A DNA stretch of 64,000 nt from Bordetella genomosp. 5. Its GTDB lineage: Bacteria; Pseudomonadota; Gammaproteobacteria; Burkholderiales; Burkholderiaceae_B. The DNA is taken from positions 434,001 through 498,000 of the forward strand of contig NZ_NEVN01000004.1 of the NCBI RefSeq assembly GCF_002261475.1, read 5' to 3'. The notes below the pieces were generated by a model. That model searched no databases, was not told where the DNA came from, and was given only the letters and a program-made list of their open reading frames with translations. This document shows, in pieces, positions 8,600-18,700 of this stretch. The first letter of the stretch is position 1; every line of letters begins with the position of its first letter. The position numbers and the translations under genes were made by a program.

Positions 8600-9580
8600 A
8601 TGTTCAAGCAACGCAGCAAGTTCATCGCGGCCGGCGCCGCGATCGGCCTGGTCATGGCGGGCGGCGCCGCGCAGGCCGCCGGTTACCCCGAGCGGCCGAT
8701 CCAGCTGGTCGTGCCGTATCCGCCGGGCGGCGCGGGCGACGTGCTGGGCCGCATCCTCGCAAAACGGCTGGGACAGGAGCTCAATCAGACCATCATCGTG
8801 GAAAACCGCGCGGGCGCGGGCACGATCCTCGGCGCGCAGTATGTGGCCAAGGCCCCTCGCGATGGGTACACGCTGCTGATGAGCTCCGGCACCACGTTCA
8901 CGGTCAATCCTGCCGTCTACGACAAGCTGCCTTACGATCCCGCCAAGGATTTCCAGCCGGTGGGCATGGTGGGCCGCGCGGCGCTCGTCCTGGTGGCCAA
9001 CGCCAACGAGCCGTACTCCGACGTCAAAGGACTGGTTGCGGCGGCAAACAAGGTTGGCGACAAGTTTTCCTATGGCTCGTTCGGCATCGGCACGGTCTCG
9101 CACTTCGCCGGCGAGATGTTCCAGGAAGCCGCCGGCACGCGCATGACGCACATTCCGTACAAGGGCAGCTCGCCGGCCATGACCGACCTCATCGGCGGAC
9201 AGATTCCGATCCTGTTCGACACTGTCGTGGCGGCACTGCCGCAGATCAAGTCGGGCAAGATCAAGGCGCTCGCGGTCACGACCGCGCAGCGTTCCAGCTT
9301 CCTGCCCGACGTGCCCACGGTGGCCGAATCCGGCTATCCCGATGTGGCCATGGATACCTGGATCGCGGTCTTCACGCCCCGCGGCACGCCGCCCGAGGTG
9401 GTGAGCAAGCTGGACCGCGCGATCGCCGCCGCGCTGGCCGACAAGGACACGCGCGCGCAGTTGCAGGCCACGGGTTTCGAAGCCACGCCGATGGATGGCG
9501 CCGGCGTCGCATCGGTGATCGCTCAAGAAACGCCGCGCTTCGCCGAGATCGCCAGACGCGCCGGCATCAAGGCGCAATAA
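8600..9580 (+). CDS. Bug/TctC-family periplasmic binding protein
   Basis: A 326-residue tripartite-tricarboxylate-type solute receptor. It has a signal peptide (basic FKQRSK, hydrophobic core, AQAA cleavage region) and the family hallmarks YPERPIQLVVPYPPGGAGD and the ligand-loop region MTHIPYKGSSPAMTDLIGG. The start at 8600 has AAGGGG six bases upstream; an ATG at 8579 would include that site in the coding sequence. No TctA/TctB membrane genes are nearby, as is usual for the many orphan Bug receptors of this order. The ligand is unknown, probably a carboxylate. Confidence 0.9.
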   Translation: MFKQRSKFIAAGAAIGLVMAGGAAQAAGYPERPIQLVVPYPPGGAGDVLGRILAKRLGQELNQTIIVENRAGAGTILGAQYVAKAPRDGYTLLMSSGTTFTVNPAVYDKLPYDPAKDFQPVGMVGRAALVLVANANEPYSDVKGLVAAANKVGDKFSYGSFGIGTVSHFAGEMFQEAAGTRMTHIPYKGSSPAMTDLIGGQIPILFDTVVAALPQIKSGKIKALAVTTAQRSSFLPDVPTVAESGYPDVAMDTWIAVFTPRGTPPEVVSKLDRAIAAALADKDTRAQLQATGFEATPMDGAGVASVIAQETPRFAEIARRAGIKAQ

Positions 9581-9717
9581 AGCACGCGGGCGGACGTCGG
9601 GGTGTCCGGTATCCGCCGGCGCCCACTCCGCAAGCCTGGCCGCGGCGGTAAGATGCCTGCGGTATGCCGCCCGCGCCGCCACTTCCGGTGGCGCGTGCCG
9701 CGCGCACAGGAGCCCCC

Positions 9718-10662
9718 ATGTCGCTGGATCCCCGCCTGGAAGTCGTCACCTGCGTAAGCCCCATGGGCTTTCATCGGATGGCTTATTGGGAGTGGGGCGA
9801 TCCGTCCAACCGCGACGTGCTGCTGTGCGTGCACGGCCTCACGCGCAACGGGCGCGACTTCGACCGCCTGGCCCGGCGGCTGGCGGATCGCTTTCGGGTG
9901 ATCTGCCCCGACGTCGCGGGCCGCGGCCAATCCGACTGGCTGGCAAGTCCGGCGCTCTACAACGTGCCGCAATACGTGTCCGACATGATGACGCTGATCG
10001 CGCGGGTCAACCCCGCGCGCCTGTCGTGGGTCGGCACATCGATGGGCGGCCTGATCGGCCTGGGGCTGACCGGCGCGCTGGCGTTTGCCCGCGCCGCCCA
10101 CGCGGCGCATCCGCACGCCGGTGCGTTGCCGGCCGAGCGCGACATCCGCATCGACCGCATGGTGCTCAACGACGTGGGCCCGCGCCTCGCGCAGCCGGCC
10201 CTCGACCGCATCATCGGCGGCGTGGGCACGTCTGCGTCGTTCGCCACCTTCGACGAAGCCGTCGCCGCCACCCGCATCGCGTGCGCCGCCTACGGGCCGC
10301 ACACCGACGACGAGTGGCGCGAGCTCGCAGAGCATGGCTATGTGCGCGACGGCGAAGGGCGCTGGGTCCGGGCCTACGATCCCGCCATTTCCGCCACCCT
10401 GGCTTTGCAGGCGGGGTCTCAGGCCGGCGCGCAGGCCTATGCCGAGGGCGAGCGCTTGTTGTGGCACGCCTACGACGCGCTGGATTGCCCGGTGCTGATC
10501 CTGCGCGGCCAGCACTCCGACCTGCTCACCTCCGACACCGCCCAGGAGATGCTGGCGCGCAACCCGCGTGCCCGTCTGCTCGAGGTGCCCGAGGCCGGGC
10601 ATGCGCCCACGCTCATGAGCGACGCGCAGATCGCGCCGGTCGAGGCGTTCCTGCGGGGCTGA
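9718..10662 (+). CDS. Alpha/beta hydrolase
   Basis: A 314-residue alpha/beta-fold hydrolase. An AGGAG site precedes the ATG. The oxyanion region is LLCVHGLTRNGRDFD, the nucleophile elbow is WVGTSMGGLIG (Ser in G-T-S-M-G), an Asp is expected near LRGQHSDLLT and the catalytic His lies in EAGHAPTLM. This pattern fits an esterase or C-C bond hydrolase. It lies after the Bug gene with a 137-bp gap, so co-transcription is possible but not certain. Confidence 0.85.
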   Translation: MSLDPRLEVVTCVSPMGFHRMAYWEWGDPSNRDVLLCVHGLTRNGRDFDRLARRLADRFRVICPDVAGRGQSDWLASPALYNVPQYVSDMMTLIARVNPARLSWVGTSMGGLIGLGLTGALAFARAAHAAHPHAGALPAERDIRIDRMVLNDVGPRLAQPALDRIIGGVGTSASFATFDEAVAATRIACAAYGPHTDDEWRELAEHGYVRDGEGRWVRAYDPAISATLALQAGSQAGAQAYAEGERLLWHAYDALDCPVLILRGQHSDLLTSDTAQEMLARNPRARLLEVPEAGHAPTLMSDAQIAPVEAFLRG

Positions 10663-10753
10663 GAGGGGCCGGCGAGCGGCCCGGGGGACGGGGCCAGCGG
10701 CCCGCGCGGCCGCCGCGCTCGCCTCCCGCCGCGCAGGCTCCTACAATAGGTGC

Positions 10754-11599
10754 ATGACTGCTGCCCAACTCAACATCGATCTGCATTGCCATTCCACGGT
10801 TTCCGACGGCGCCATGGCGCCGGCCGACGTGGCCAGGCGTGCGCGCGCCAACGGCGTCGATGTCTGGGCCCTCACGGATCACGACGAAGTCGGCGGCATT
10901 GCCGAGGCGCGCCGCGCGGCCGAGGCGCTGGGCCTGCGATATCTCACGGGCGCCGAGATTTCGGTCACCTGGAGCAAGGTCACGGTGCATATCGTCGGCC
11001 TCAATTTCGACGAAACCAACCCCGGCCTGGTCGAGGGCCTGCGCCACACGCGCGCGGGCCGGGCGGGCCGCGCCAAGCAGATCGGCGAGCGGCTGGCCGC
11101 GATGGGCATGCCGGGCGCCTACGAGGGCGCGTTGCCGTATGCCGGCAACCCCGAACTGATCAGCCGCACGCACTTTGCGCGCTATCTGGTGGACGCCGGC
11201 TTCTGCCCCGACGTGCAGACCGTCTTCAACAAGTATCTCGGCGACGACTGCGCGGGCCATGTGCCCATGCAGTGGGCAACGCTGGCCGAGGCGGTGGGCT
11301 GGATCCGGGGCGCGGGCGGCCGCGCCGTGATCGCGCATCCCGGCCGCTACAAGTACACGCCGGTGCAGTTCGCGGCGCTGTTCGACGAATTCCTGCAGCT
11401 GGGCGGCGAGGGCATCGAGGTGGTCACCGGCAGCCATACCGCCGATGAGGCCCGCCAGTATGCGCAGGTCGCGCGTCACTATGGCTTTCTGGCCTCGCGC
11501 GGCTCCGATTTTCACCGGTTGGGCGAGAGCAAGGCCGATCTCGGCAGCCTGCCCAACCTGCCTCCCGATCTCAAGCCGGTCTGGCACGACTGGCTCTGA
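10754..11599 (+). CDS. PHP-domain phosphoesterase (nucleoside 3',5'-bisphosphate phosphatase / RNase AM type)
   Basis: A 281-residue PHP-domain metal-dependent phosphoesterase. The metal-binding motifs are INIDLHCHSTVSDG-like at the N-terminus (DLHCHSTVSDG), WALTDHDEVGG, VIAHPGRYK and SRGSDFHRLG. Homologues act on 3',5'-nucleotides or trim RNA 5' ends (YciV/Rnm type). A TACAAT -10-like box ends only seven bases before the ATG, so the transcript may start at the A of the start codon. greB follows in the same direction after 54 bp. Confidence 0.85.
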   Translation: MTAAQLNIDLHCHSTVSDGAMAPADVARRARANGVDVWALTDHDEVGGIAEARRAAEALGLRYLTGAEISVTWSKVTVHIVGLNFDETNPGLVEGLRHTRAGRAGRAKQIGERLAAMGMPGAYEGALPYAGNPELISRTHFARYLVDAGFCPDVQTVFNKYLGDDCAGHVPMQWATLAEAVGWIRGAGGRAVIAHPGRYKYTPVQFAALFDEFLQLGGEGIEVVTGSHTADEARQYAQVARHYGFLASRGSDFHRLGESKADLGSLPNLPPDLKPVWHDWL

Positions 11600-11653
11600 A
11601 CGAACCCCGGCCGGCGCGCGCATGCGATCCGGCCACGTCACATTCAATCGCGT

Positions 11654-12214
11654 ATGAACAAGGCTTTTGTCAAAGAGTCGGACAACGACGACGACGATGA
11701 TCTGCCCGAGGCCCAGGCACTGCCCAAGGGCACGCGCAACTACATGACGCCCGAGGGCTATCACCGGCTGCGCGACGAGCTCGCGCATCTGATGAACGTG
11801 GAGCGTCCGTCGGTGGTGCAGATCGTGTCCTGGGCGGCGTCCAACGGCGACCGCTCGGAAAACGGCGATTATCTGTATGGCAAGAAGCGCCTGCGCGAGA
11901 TCGATCGTCGCATGCGCTTTCTGACCAAACGGCTCGATGTGGCCGAGGTGGTCGACGCGGCCTCGCAGCCCAACCGCGATCAGGTGTTTTTCGGCGCCAC
12001 CGTGCACTACTCCGACCAGGATGGCGAGGAGTACACCGTCACCATCGTGGGGGTCGACGAGGCGGAGCCGCTGGCGGGCAAGATCAGCTGGATCTCGCCG
12101 GTGGCGCGCGCCCTCACCAAGGCGCGCGAGGGCGAGACCGTGGTGCTGCGCACGCCGGGCGGCGTGCAGGAGCTCGATATCCTCGAGGTGCGCTACCCCG
12201 AGCCCAAAGACTGA
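11654..12214 (+). CDS. greB: Transcription elongation factor GreB
   Basis: GreB stimulates the transcript cleavage activity of backtracked RNA polymerase. The 186-residue protein has the N-terminal coiled coil (YMTPEGYHRLRDELAHLMN) with the acidic tip region NGDRSENGDYLYGKKRLREI, and the C-terminal FKBP-like domain ending in LDILEVRYPEP. The N-terminal acidic extension (SDNDDDDDLPEAQ) is longer than in E. coli GreB. It is convergent with the TRAP transporter operon. Confidence 0.93.
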   Translation: MNKAFVKESDNDDDDDLPEAQALPKGTRNYMTPEGYHRLRDELAHLMNVERPSVVQIVSWAASNGDRSENGDYLYGKKRLREIDRRMRFLTKRLDVAEVVDAASQPNRDQVFFGATVHYSDQDGEEYTVTIVGVDEAEPLAGKISWISPVARALTKAREGETVVLRTPGGVQELDILEVRYPEPKD

Positions 12215-12299
12215 GCGGCCCACGCGCGCGGCGTCTCATCCGGGTCGCGCAGTGGGTTGCCGCGGCCATGGGGCGCGGTTCGCAATGCCGGCGTCCGGC

Positions 12300-12333
12300 A
12301 AAAAAACGGGCGCCAGCTTGTGACTGGCGCCCG
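12300..12333 (-). terminator. Rho-independent terminator of the TRAP operon
   Basis: A 10-bp perfect stem (CGGGCGCCAG / CTGGCGCCCG) with a seven-base loop is followed on the minus strand by seven T. It lies between the convergent greB and dctP genes and terminates the minus-strand transcript. Confidence 0.85.
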
Positions 12334-12416
12334 CGGCGTTGGCAGGGTTTACGCCCCTTCCTTGCGTTGGCGGCTCTTGCGCAACGCGCCGGCCGCCGTT
12401 CCCCTTGGGCTGCTGC

Positions 12417-13442
12417 TTATTTCTTGCGTGCGGCGATGGACTTCTCGGCCATCGTGACCAGGTCTTCGCCGATGGTCTTCTTCCACTTGTCGTAAACGGG
12501 CTTGGTGGCGGCGACGAAGGCGGCATGCTGGCCCGCGTCGAGCGAGGTCACGGTCACGCCAAAGCCGGAAATCTCTTTCAGCAGCGAGGGATCCTCGGGC
12601 GTCACGCCTTTGCGGGCGATCTGGATTTCCTGCTTGCCCGCGTCCAGCGCGGCCTGGCGCACGATCTCGCGATCCTTCTCGCTCCACGAGTTCCACACGT
12701 CGCGGTTGACCACGAAGATGAGCGGGTCGGCCACGTAATTCCAGAGCGTCAGGTACTTCTGGCCCACGGTGTAGAGCTTGGAGCCGGTGTAGATCGACAG
12801 CGGATTTTCCTGGCCGTCGACGGCGCCGCTGGCGAGCGCGGGTTGCGCATCGGCCCAGCTCATCTGGGTGGGGTTGGCGCCCAGCGCGGTGAAGGTGTCG
12901 ATGTACAGCGGCGAGCCCACCACGCGCAGCTTCATGCCCTTCATGTCGGAAGGCTGCTTGATCTCACGCTTGGAGTTGCTCAGCTGGCGATAGCCGTTTT
13001 CGCCCCAGGCCAGCGGCACGACGCCGGCCTTCTCGATGTGCTTGAACATCTCCTTGCCCACCTCGCCCTGCACCAGCGCGTCGATCGCGGCGTAGTCGGG
13101 CATCAGGAAGGGCAGCGAGAAGAGGTTGAGCTGTTTGACCTGCGGCGACCAATTGATCGTCGAACCCACGGCCATGTCGATCACGCCCTGGCGAATGGCG
13201 GTGAACTCGCGCGTCTGGTCGCCCTGGACCAGCGAGGTACCCGGATAGACCTTGATGTTGATGCGGCCATCGGTGCGCTCGCGCACCAGTTTGGACCAGA
13301 TCTCGGCGCCCTGGCCCCACGGGAACGAGGTGCCCACCACGATGGAGAGCTTGTATTCGGCCTTGTAGTTTTGCGCATGCGCCGGCGCGGTGAGGGCGGC
13401 GGCGCCGCAGGCCAGCGCGGCGAGCAACAGACGGATCTTCAT
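12417..13442 (-). CDS. dctP: TRAP transporter solute receptor, DctP family
   Basis: A 341-residue periplasmic receptor with a clear signal peptide (MKIRLLLAALACGAAALTAP, cleavage after AHAQ). Family features include GTSFPWGQGAEIWSKLV, the conserved arginine region MKGMKLRVVGSPLYID that binds the carboxylate of the ligand, and the DAQPALASGAVDGQENPL segment. It is the last gene of a three-gene minus-strand TRAP operon, 69 bp after dctM, with a good GGAGGAGAA ribosome binding site. The substrate is likely an organic acid. Confidence 0.93.
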   Translation of the reverse strand: MKIRLLLAALACGAAALTAPAHAQNYKAEYKLSIVVGTSFPWGQGAEIWSKLVRERTDGRINIKVYPGTSLVQGDQTREFTAIRQGVIDMAVGSTINWSPQVKQLNLFSLPFLMPDYAAIDALVQGEVGKEMFKHIEKAGVVPLAWGENGYRQLSNSKREIKQPSDMKGMKLRVVGSPLYIDTFTALGANPTQMSWADAQPALASGAVDGQENPLSIYTGSKLYTVGQKYLTLWNYVADPLIFVVNRDVWNSWSEKDREIVRQAALDAGKQEIQIARKGVTPEDPSLLKEISGFGVTVTSLDAGQHAAFVAATKPVYDKWKKTIGEDLVTMAEKSIAARKK

Positions 13443-13511
13443 GATGGGTTCTCCTCCAGTTATCGACTCTTTGGGGCCGGCCCGGGCCGCCCGCGGTCTT
13501 TCATAGATGAA

Positions 13512-14810
13512 TCAGTAGCCCAGGCGATGCGGCAGCCAGAGCGCGAGTTGCGGAAACGCCAGCACGGCCAGCAGCACCATGAACATTCCCGCCAGCAACC
13601 ACACCACATAGCGCACGGTGGTTTCCATCGGCACCTGGGCAATGCGGCACGACACCATCAGGTTTACGGCCAGCGGCGGGGTGAACTGGCCCAGCGCCAC
13701 CTTCAGTGTGAGGATCACGCCGAACCACACCGGATCCCAGCCATAGGCGTTGGCGATCGGCAGCAGCAGCGGCACGAAAATCAGGAAGATCGAGATGCCG
13801 TCGAGGAACATGCCCACGGTCATCAGCAGCGCGATCAGCAAGGCCAGCACGCCGTACTCGCCCAGGCCGGAATTCACGATGGCTTGGGTGATCGGGTCGA
13901 TCACCGACAGGGTGGACAGCGACCACGCGAAAATGCCGGCCAGCGTCACCACCATCATGATCACGGCCGACAGCTCGGCCGCTTCGCGCAGGATCGGGAA
14001 CAGGTCGCGCACCGAGATCGTGCGGTGGATGCACATGCCGACGAACAGGCCGTAGAACACCGCCACCACCGCCGCTTCCGTCGGCGTGAACCAGCCCATG
14101 CGCATGCCGCCCAGGATCAGCACCGGCGCGGCCAGACCCCACAGGGCTTCGCGCAGGCTGGCCCAGAAAGGCGGGCGCGGCAGGTGGGCCTCGAGCTTGC
14201 CCATGCCGTGGCGGCGCGCCAGCCACACGGCCGGCACGATCAGCGCCACGCCGGCCAGGATGCCGGGGATCATGCCGGCGGCGAACAGCGCCGGCACCGA
14301 CGCGCCCGGCACCAGCACCGAGTAGATGATGAACGCCACGGACGGCGGAATCAGGATGTCGGTGGCGGCGCCCGCCGCCACGACCGAAGCGGAGTAGGGG
14401 CGCGGATAGCCGGCGCGCGACATGGCGCTGATCATCACCGCGCCTACGGCCGCCGCGCAGGCGGGGCCCGAGCCGGAGATCCCGCCCAGGAACATCGCCA
14501 CCAGGATCGACACCAGCGGCAGCATGCCCGGGCCGCGTCCGACGATGGCGATCGCGAAGTTCACCAGCCGCTTGGCCACGCCGGATCGATCGAAGATCGA
14601 GCCCACCAGCACGAACATCGGAATGGCCAGCAGCGGATACTTGGCCAGCCCGGCGTAGAAGTTCTGCGGCACGGCCAGCAGGCCGAACCACGGCACGTCC
14701 TGGTTGGCCAGCGCGATGGCCACGGTGCCGGCCAGGCCCAGCGCCACGCCGACCGGCACGCCGATCACCATCAGCGCGATGAAGATCACGAACAGCAGCG
14801 TGACGATCAT
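13512..14810 (-). CDS. dctM: TRAP transporter large permease, DctM family
   Basis: A 432-residue membrane protein with about a dozen hydrophobic segments, including MIVTLLFVIFIALMVIGVPV at the start and the characteristic SGSGPACAAAVGAVMI and LLLPIANAYGWDPVWFGVI motifs. It forms the sodium-driven translocation subunit with DctQ. I chose the ATG at 14810 because it overlaps the dctQ stop codon in an ATGA junction, indicating translational coupling; the upstream part of the longer ORF is out of character. Confidence 0.93.
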   Translation of the reverse strand: MIVTLLFVIFIALMVIGVPVGVALGLAGTVAIALANQDVPWFGLLAVPQNFYAGLAKYPLLAIPMFVLVGSIFDRSGVAKRLVNFAIAIVGRGPGMLPLVSILVAMFLGGISGSGPACAAAVGAVMISAMSRAGYPRPYSASVVAAGAATDILIPPSVAFIIYSVLVPGASVPALFAAGMIPGILAGVALIVPAVWLARRHGMGKLEAHLPRPPFWASLREALWGLAAPVLILGGMRMGWFTPTEAAVVAVFYGLFVGMCIHRTISVRDLFPILREAAELSAVIMMVVTLAGIFAWSLSTLSVIDPITQAIVNSGLGEYGVLALLIALLMTVGMFLDGISIFLIFVPLLLPIANAYGWDPVWFGVILTLKVALGQFTPPLAVNLMVSCRIAQVPMETTVRYVVWLLAGMFMVLLAVLAFPQLALWLPHRLGY

Positions 14811-15337
14811 TTGGCCTGTCCTCGCGCCAGCCGGATCACGATGCCGAGCACCCGCAGCGTGATCACCGCGGCCATCAGCGGCAGCCAGATCGAATACCAC
14901 CACGTCGGCAGGCCGATCGCGGGCGAGGTTTCTTCGAAGCGGTACTCATCCCATACCAGCCGGGCGGACAGCACGGTGAGCAGGGCGAAGAAGGCCAGCA
15001 CGCAGCCGTTGGCGATCAGGCCCATCACGCGCTGACGCCGCGCCGAGCCGTTGTCGGCCAGGATCTCGATGCGGATGTGATGGTTGCGGACGAAAGCAAT
15101 ACTGCCGCCGGCCATCGTCAGCACGATCAGCAGAAACACGGAAATCTCTTCAGTCCAGGCGAACGACTGATCGGTGAAGTAGCGCACCAGCACATTGCCG
15201 AAGGTGATCAGGGCGAGCAGCGCCAGCAGGATCACGGCGAGCCAGTCCTCGAAGGCCAGCGGCACCTTCACGGCGGGGTCGGGCTCGGGGGCGATGATGG
15301 GTTCGACGGGTTCGTCGGGAGCGTCGGAGCGTTGCAT
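14807..15337 (-). CDS. dctQ: TRAP transporter small permease, DctQ family
   Basis: A 176-residue four-helix membrane protein of the DctQ family. Hydrophobic segments include LAVILLALLALITFGNVLV and VMGLIANGCVLAFFALLTVL, with the conserved FAWTEEISVFLL motif between. It is the first gene of the operon and overlaps dctM by 4 bp. An N-terminal extension of about 30 polar residues precedes the first helix. Confidence 0.9.
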   Translation of the reverse strand: MQRSDAPDEPVEPIIAPEPDPAVKVPLAFEDWLAVILLALLALITFGNVLVRYFTDQSFAWTEEISVFLLIVLTMAGGSIAFVRNHHIRIEILADNGSARRQRVMGLIANGCVLAFFALLTVLSARLVWDEYRFEETSPAIGLPTWWYSIWLPLMAAVITLRVLGIVIRLARGQAK

Positions 15338-15722
15338 CGCAAACAGCGTATGGGACGGCTGGTAAAGAAGGGACGGTGCATCCTACCGCCGGCCCGGACG
15401 GCCGATAGCTCGTGTTTTCCCGCGGGTGGGGCGCGCTGCAACATGCTGCGTGGCAGCAAGAAAACCCGGTCCCGCGCCGACTTTCGGACATTGCCCGCGG
15501 CGGCGGGGCGGCGCGCTTCGCTCGTTGTCATGGGAGAACTTCACGGGGCGCAGCGAAGCGCCGGGATTGCGGCAACGCAACAACAACCGGGGCGCCTGCC
15601 GGCCACAATTTTGTAACGTCGGCCCCATCCCAGGGACAACCCGGGTCGAGCAGCCCCGGGGTTTACCCCATAAGAAGGTAAAATCCCGTTTTGATCTCCA
15701 CCTCCCCAACGGCGCCCGCATC
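15338..15722. promoter_or_regulatory. Divergent intergenic region between dctQ and purL
   Basis: This 385-bp stretch holds no gene. Near purL there is a GGGGTTTACCCC inverted repeat (about 15658-15669) followed by AAGGTAAAATCC, where TAAAAT is a plausible -10 box for purL. No riboswitch that I can recognise is present. The rest is GC-rich and includes the leader of the TRAP operon. Confidence 0.35.
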
Positions 15723-18700
15723 GTGTCCCTAGTCCAGCATCTGCCCGGTTCCTCGGTTCTTTCCCCGTTTCGTCGCGAGCGCCTGCTTGCACAACTGAAA
15801 AAGGCCGGTCTGCCGGTAGCCGACGTCTCCGCCCGCTACGAGCATTTCGTCCACACCGACAGCGAGCTGTCGGCCGAGGCTCAGCAACACCTCGTGCAAC
15901 TGCTCGATTACGGCACGCCGTACAGCGCCGAACCCGCCGCCAAGCAGCTCGAGCTGCTGGTGATCCCGCGTCTGGGCACGATTTCGCCGTGGGCCTCCAA
16001 AGCCACCGACATCGCCCGCAACTGCGGTCTGGCCGCGGTGCGCCGCGTCGAGCGCGGCGTGCGCTACGTGATCACGCCCGAGCGCGGGCTTCTGGGTGCG
16101 AAGAGCATCGATGCCGACATGCTGGCGCGCGCCGCCGACTGTCTGCACGATCGCATGACCGAAACCGTGGTGCAGGGCGATTTCGACGGCCAGACGCTGT
16201 TCACGCCGCTGGCCGGCAAGCCCATGCGCACCGTGGCCGTCAAGGCCGAGGGCCGTGGCGCCCTCGAACAGGCCAACGTGAGCTTGGGCCTCGCGCTCTC
16301 CGACGATGAGATCGATTACCTGACCACCTCGTTCACCGAGCTGGGCCGCGATCCGACCGACGTCGAGCTGATGATGTTCGCGCAGGCCAACAGCGAACAC
16401 TGCCGCCACAAGATTTTCAACGCTCAATGGGTGATCGACGGCACGGAGCAGCCCAACACGCTGTTCGGCATGATCCGCGCCACGCACAAGGCCCAGCCCG
16501 CCGGCACGGTGGTGGCTTACTCCGACAACTCCGCCATCATGGAAGGCGGCCAGGCGCAGCGCTTCCAGGCCGGCGTGCCCGGCATCGCGGGCGAGGGCGC
16601 CGACGCCGCGCGCTACGTGCGCCGCGACGCGCTCGTGCACACGCTGATGAAGGTCGAGACCCACAACCACCCCACCGCGATCGCGCCGTTCCCCGGCGCG
16701 GCCACCGGCGCGGGCGGCGAGATCCGCGACGAAGGCGCCACCGGCCGTGGCTCCAAGCCCAAGGCCGGCCTCACGGGCTTCACCGTGTCGCACCTGCGTT
16801 TCGACGACGCCCTCAATCCCTGGGAGGCCGACCACCACGGCCTGCCCGACCGCATCGCCAGCCCCCTGTCGATCATGATCGACGGCCCGTTGGGCGGCGC
16901 CGCGTTCAACAACGAATTCGGCCGTCCCAACCTGCTGGGCTACTTCCGCACCTTCGAACAAACCGCCGGCGGCACGCGCTGGGGCTATCACAAGCCCATT
17001 ATGATCGCGGGCGGCCTGGGCAGCATCGACGCGGGCCTCACGCACAAAGATCCGCTGCCGCCGGGCGCGCTGCTGGTGCAGCTGGGCGGCCCGGGCTTCC
17101 GTATCGGCATGGGCGGCAGCGCCGCCTCGAGCATGAGCGTGGGCAGCAACTCGGCCGAGCTCGATTTCGACTCGGTCCAGCGTGGCAACCCCGAGCTCGA
17201 GCGTCGTGTGCAGGAAGTGATCGACCGCTGCTGGCAGCTGGGCGAGTCCAACCCGATCCTGGCGATCCACGACGTGGGCGCGGGCGGTCTGTCCAACGCA
17301 TTCCCCGAGCTGGTCAACGACGCCGGCCGTGGCGCCACGTTCGACCTCAAGCGTGTCCCGCTCGAAGAGTCGGGCATGTCGCCCGCCGAGATCTGGAGCA
17401 ACGAATCGCAAGAGCGCTACGTGCTCGCGATCCAGCCGCACGACCTCGACCGCTTCGACGCGATCGCCAAGCGCGAGCGCTGCCCCTACGCGGTGGTGGG
17501 CGTCGCGACCGAAGAGCGCCAGTTGCGCGTGGTCGATGGCGAAGGCCTGCCGGGCCTGGACGCCATCCGTCCGCAGGGCGCCGACGAAGTTCGTCCGGTG
17601 GATGTGCCGATCGACGTGATCCTGGGCAAGCCGCCGCGCATGACGCGCGACGTGCAGCGCCAGCCCGGCGTGAGCGCGCCGCTGGATCTGGCCGGCATCG
17701 ACCTCACCGAGGCCGCCTATCGCGTGCTGCGCCACCCCACGGTGGCCAACAAGACCTTCCTCATCACCATCGGTGACCGCACGGTGGGTGGCCTGTCGAG
17801 CCGTGACCAGATGGTCGGCCCGTGGCAGGTGCCGGTGGCCGACGCCGCCGTCACGCTCGCCGATTACGAGGGTGTGCGCGGCGAAGCCATGGCCATGGGC
17901 GAGCGTACCCCGATCGCCATGCTCGACGCGCCCGCGTCGGGCCGCATGGCGGTGGCCGAAGCCCTGACCAACCTGGTCTCGGCCGATGTGGCACGCCTCG
18001 AAGACATCAAGCTGTCGGCCAACTGGATGGCGGCCTGCGGCGTGGCGGGGCAGGATGCCGCGCTGTACGACACCGTGTCGGCCGTCAGCGAGATCTGCCA
18101 GGCCGTGGGCCTGTCGATCCCGGTCGGCAAAGACTCGCTGTCGATGAAAACCACCTGGACCGAAGACGGCGAGAAGCGTGACGTGGTCGCGCCGGTGTCG
18201 CTCGTGGTCACCGCGTTCGCGCCGGTCACCGACGTGCGCGCCAGCCTCACGCCGCAGCTGCGCACCGACGCGGGCGACAGCGTGCTGATCCTGATCGACC
18301 TCGGCCGTGGCCAGCATCGCATGGGCGGCTCGATCCTCGCACAGACCTACAACCAGGTCGGCGAGACCGTGCCCGACATCGATGTGGCACAGGATCTGCG
18401 CACGTTCTTCGTCACGATCCGCACGCTGGCCGAAGCCGGCACGATCCTGGCCTACCACGACCGTTCCGATGGCGGCCTGTTCGCCACGCTGACCGAGATG
18501 GCCTTCGCCGGCCGTACCGGTATCTCGGTCAACCTCGACATGCTCACCTTCGATCCGAATTCGGCCGATTGGGGCGACTACAAGATCCGTCCCGAGCAGG
18601 TGGCCGTGCAGCGCGACGAGCTCACGCTCAAGGCGCTCTTCTCCGAAGAAGCCGGCGCCGTGATTCAGGTGCCGGCCGCGCAGCGCGACGCCGTTATGCA

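Noticed and set aside
12339-15035. 898-codon plus-strand ORF opposite the TRAP operon
   Set aside because: Antisense of dctP, dctM and dctQ, extremely rich in His, Gln, Arg and Gly; a composition artefact.
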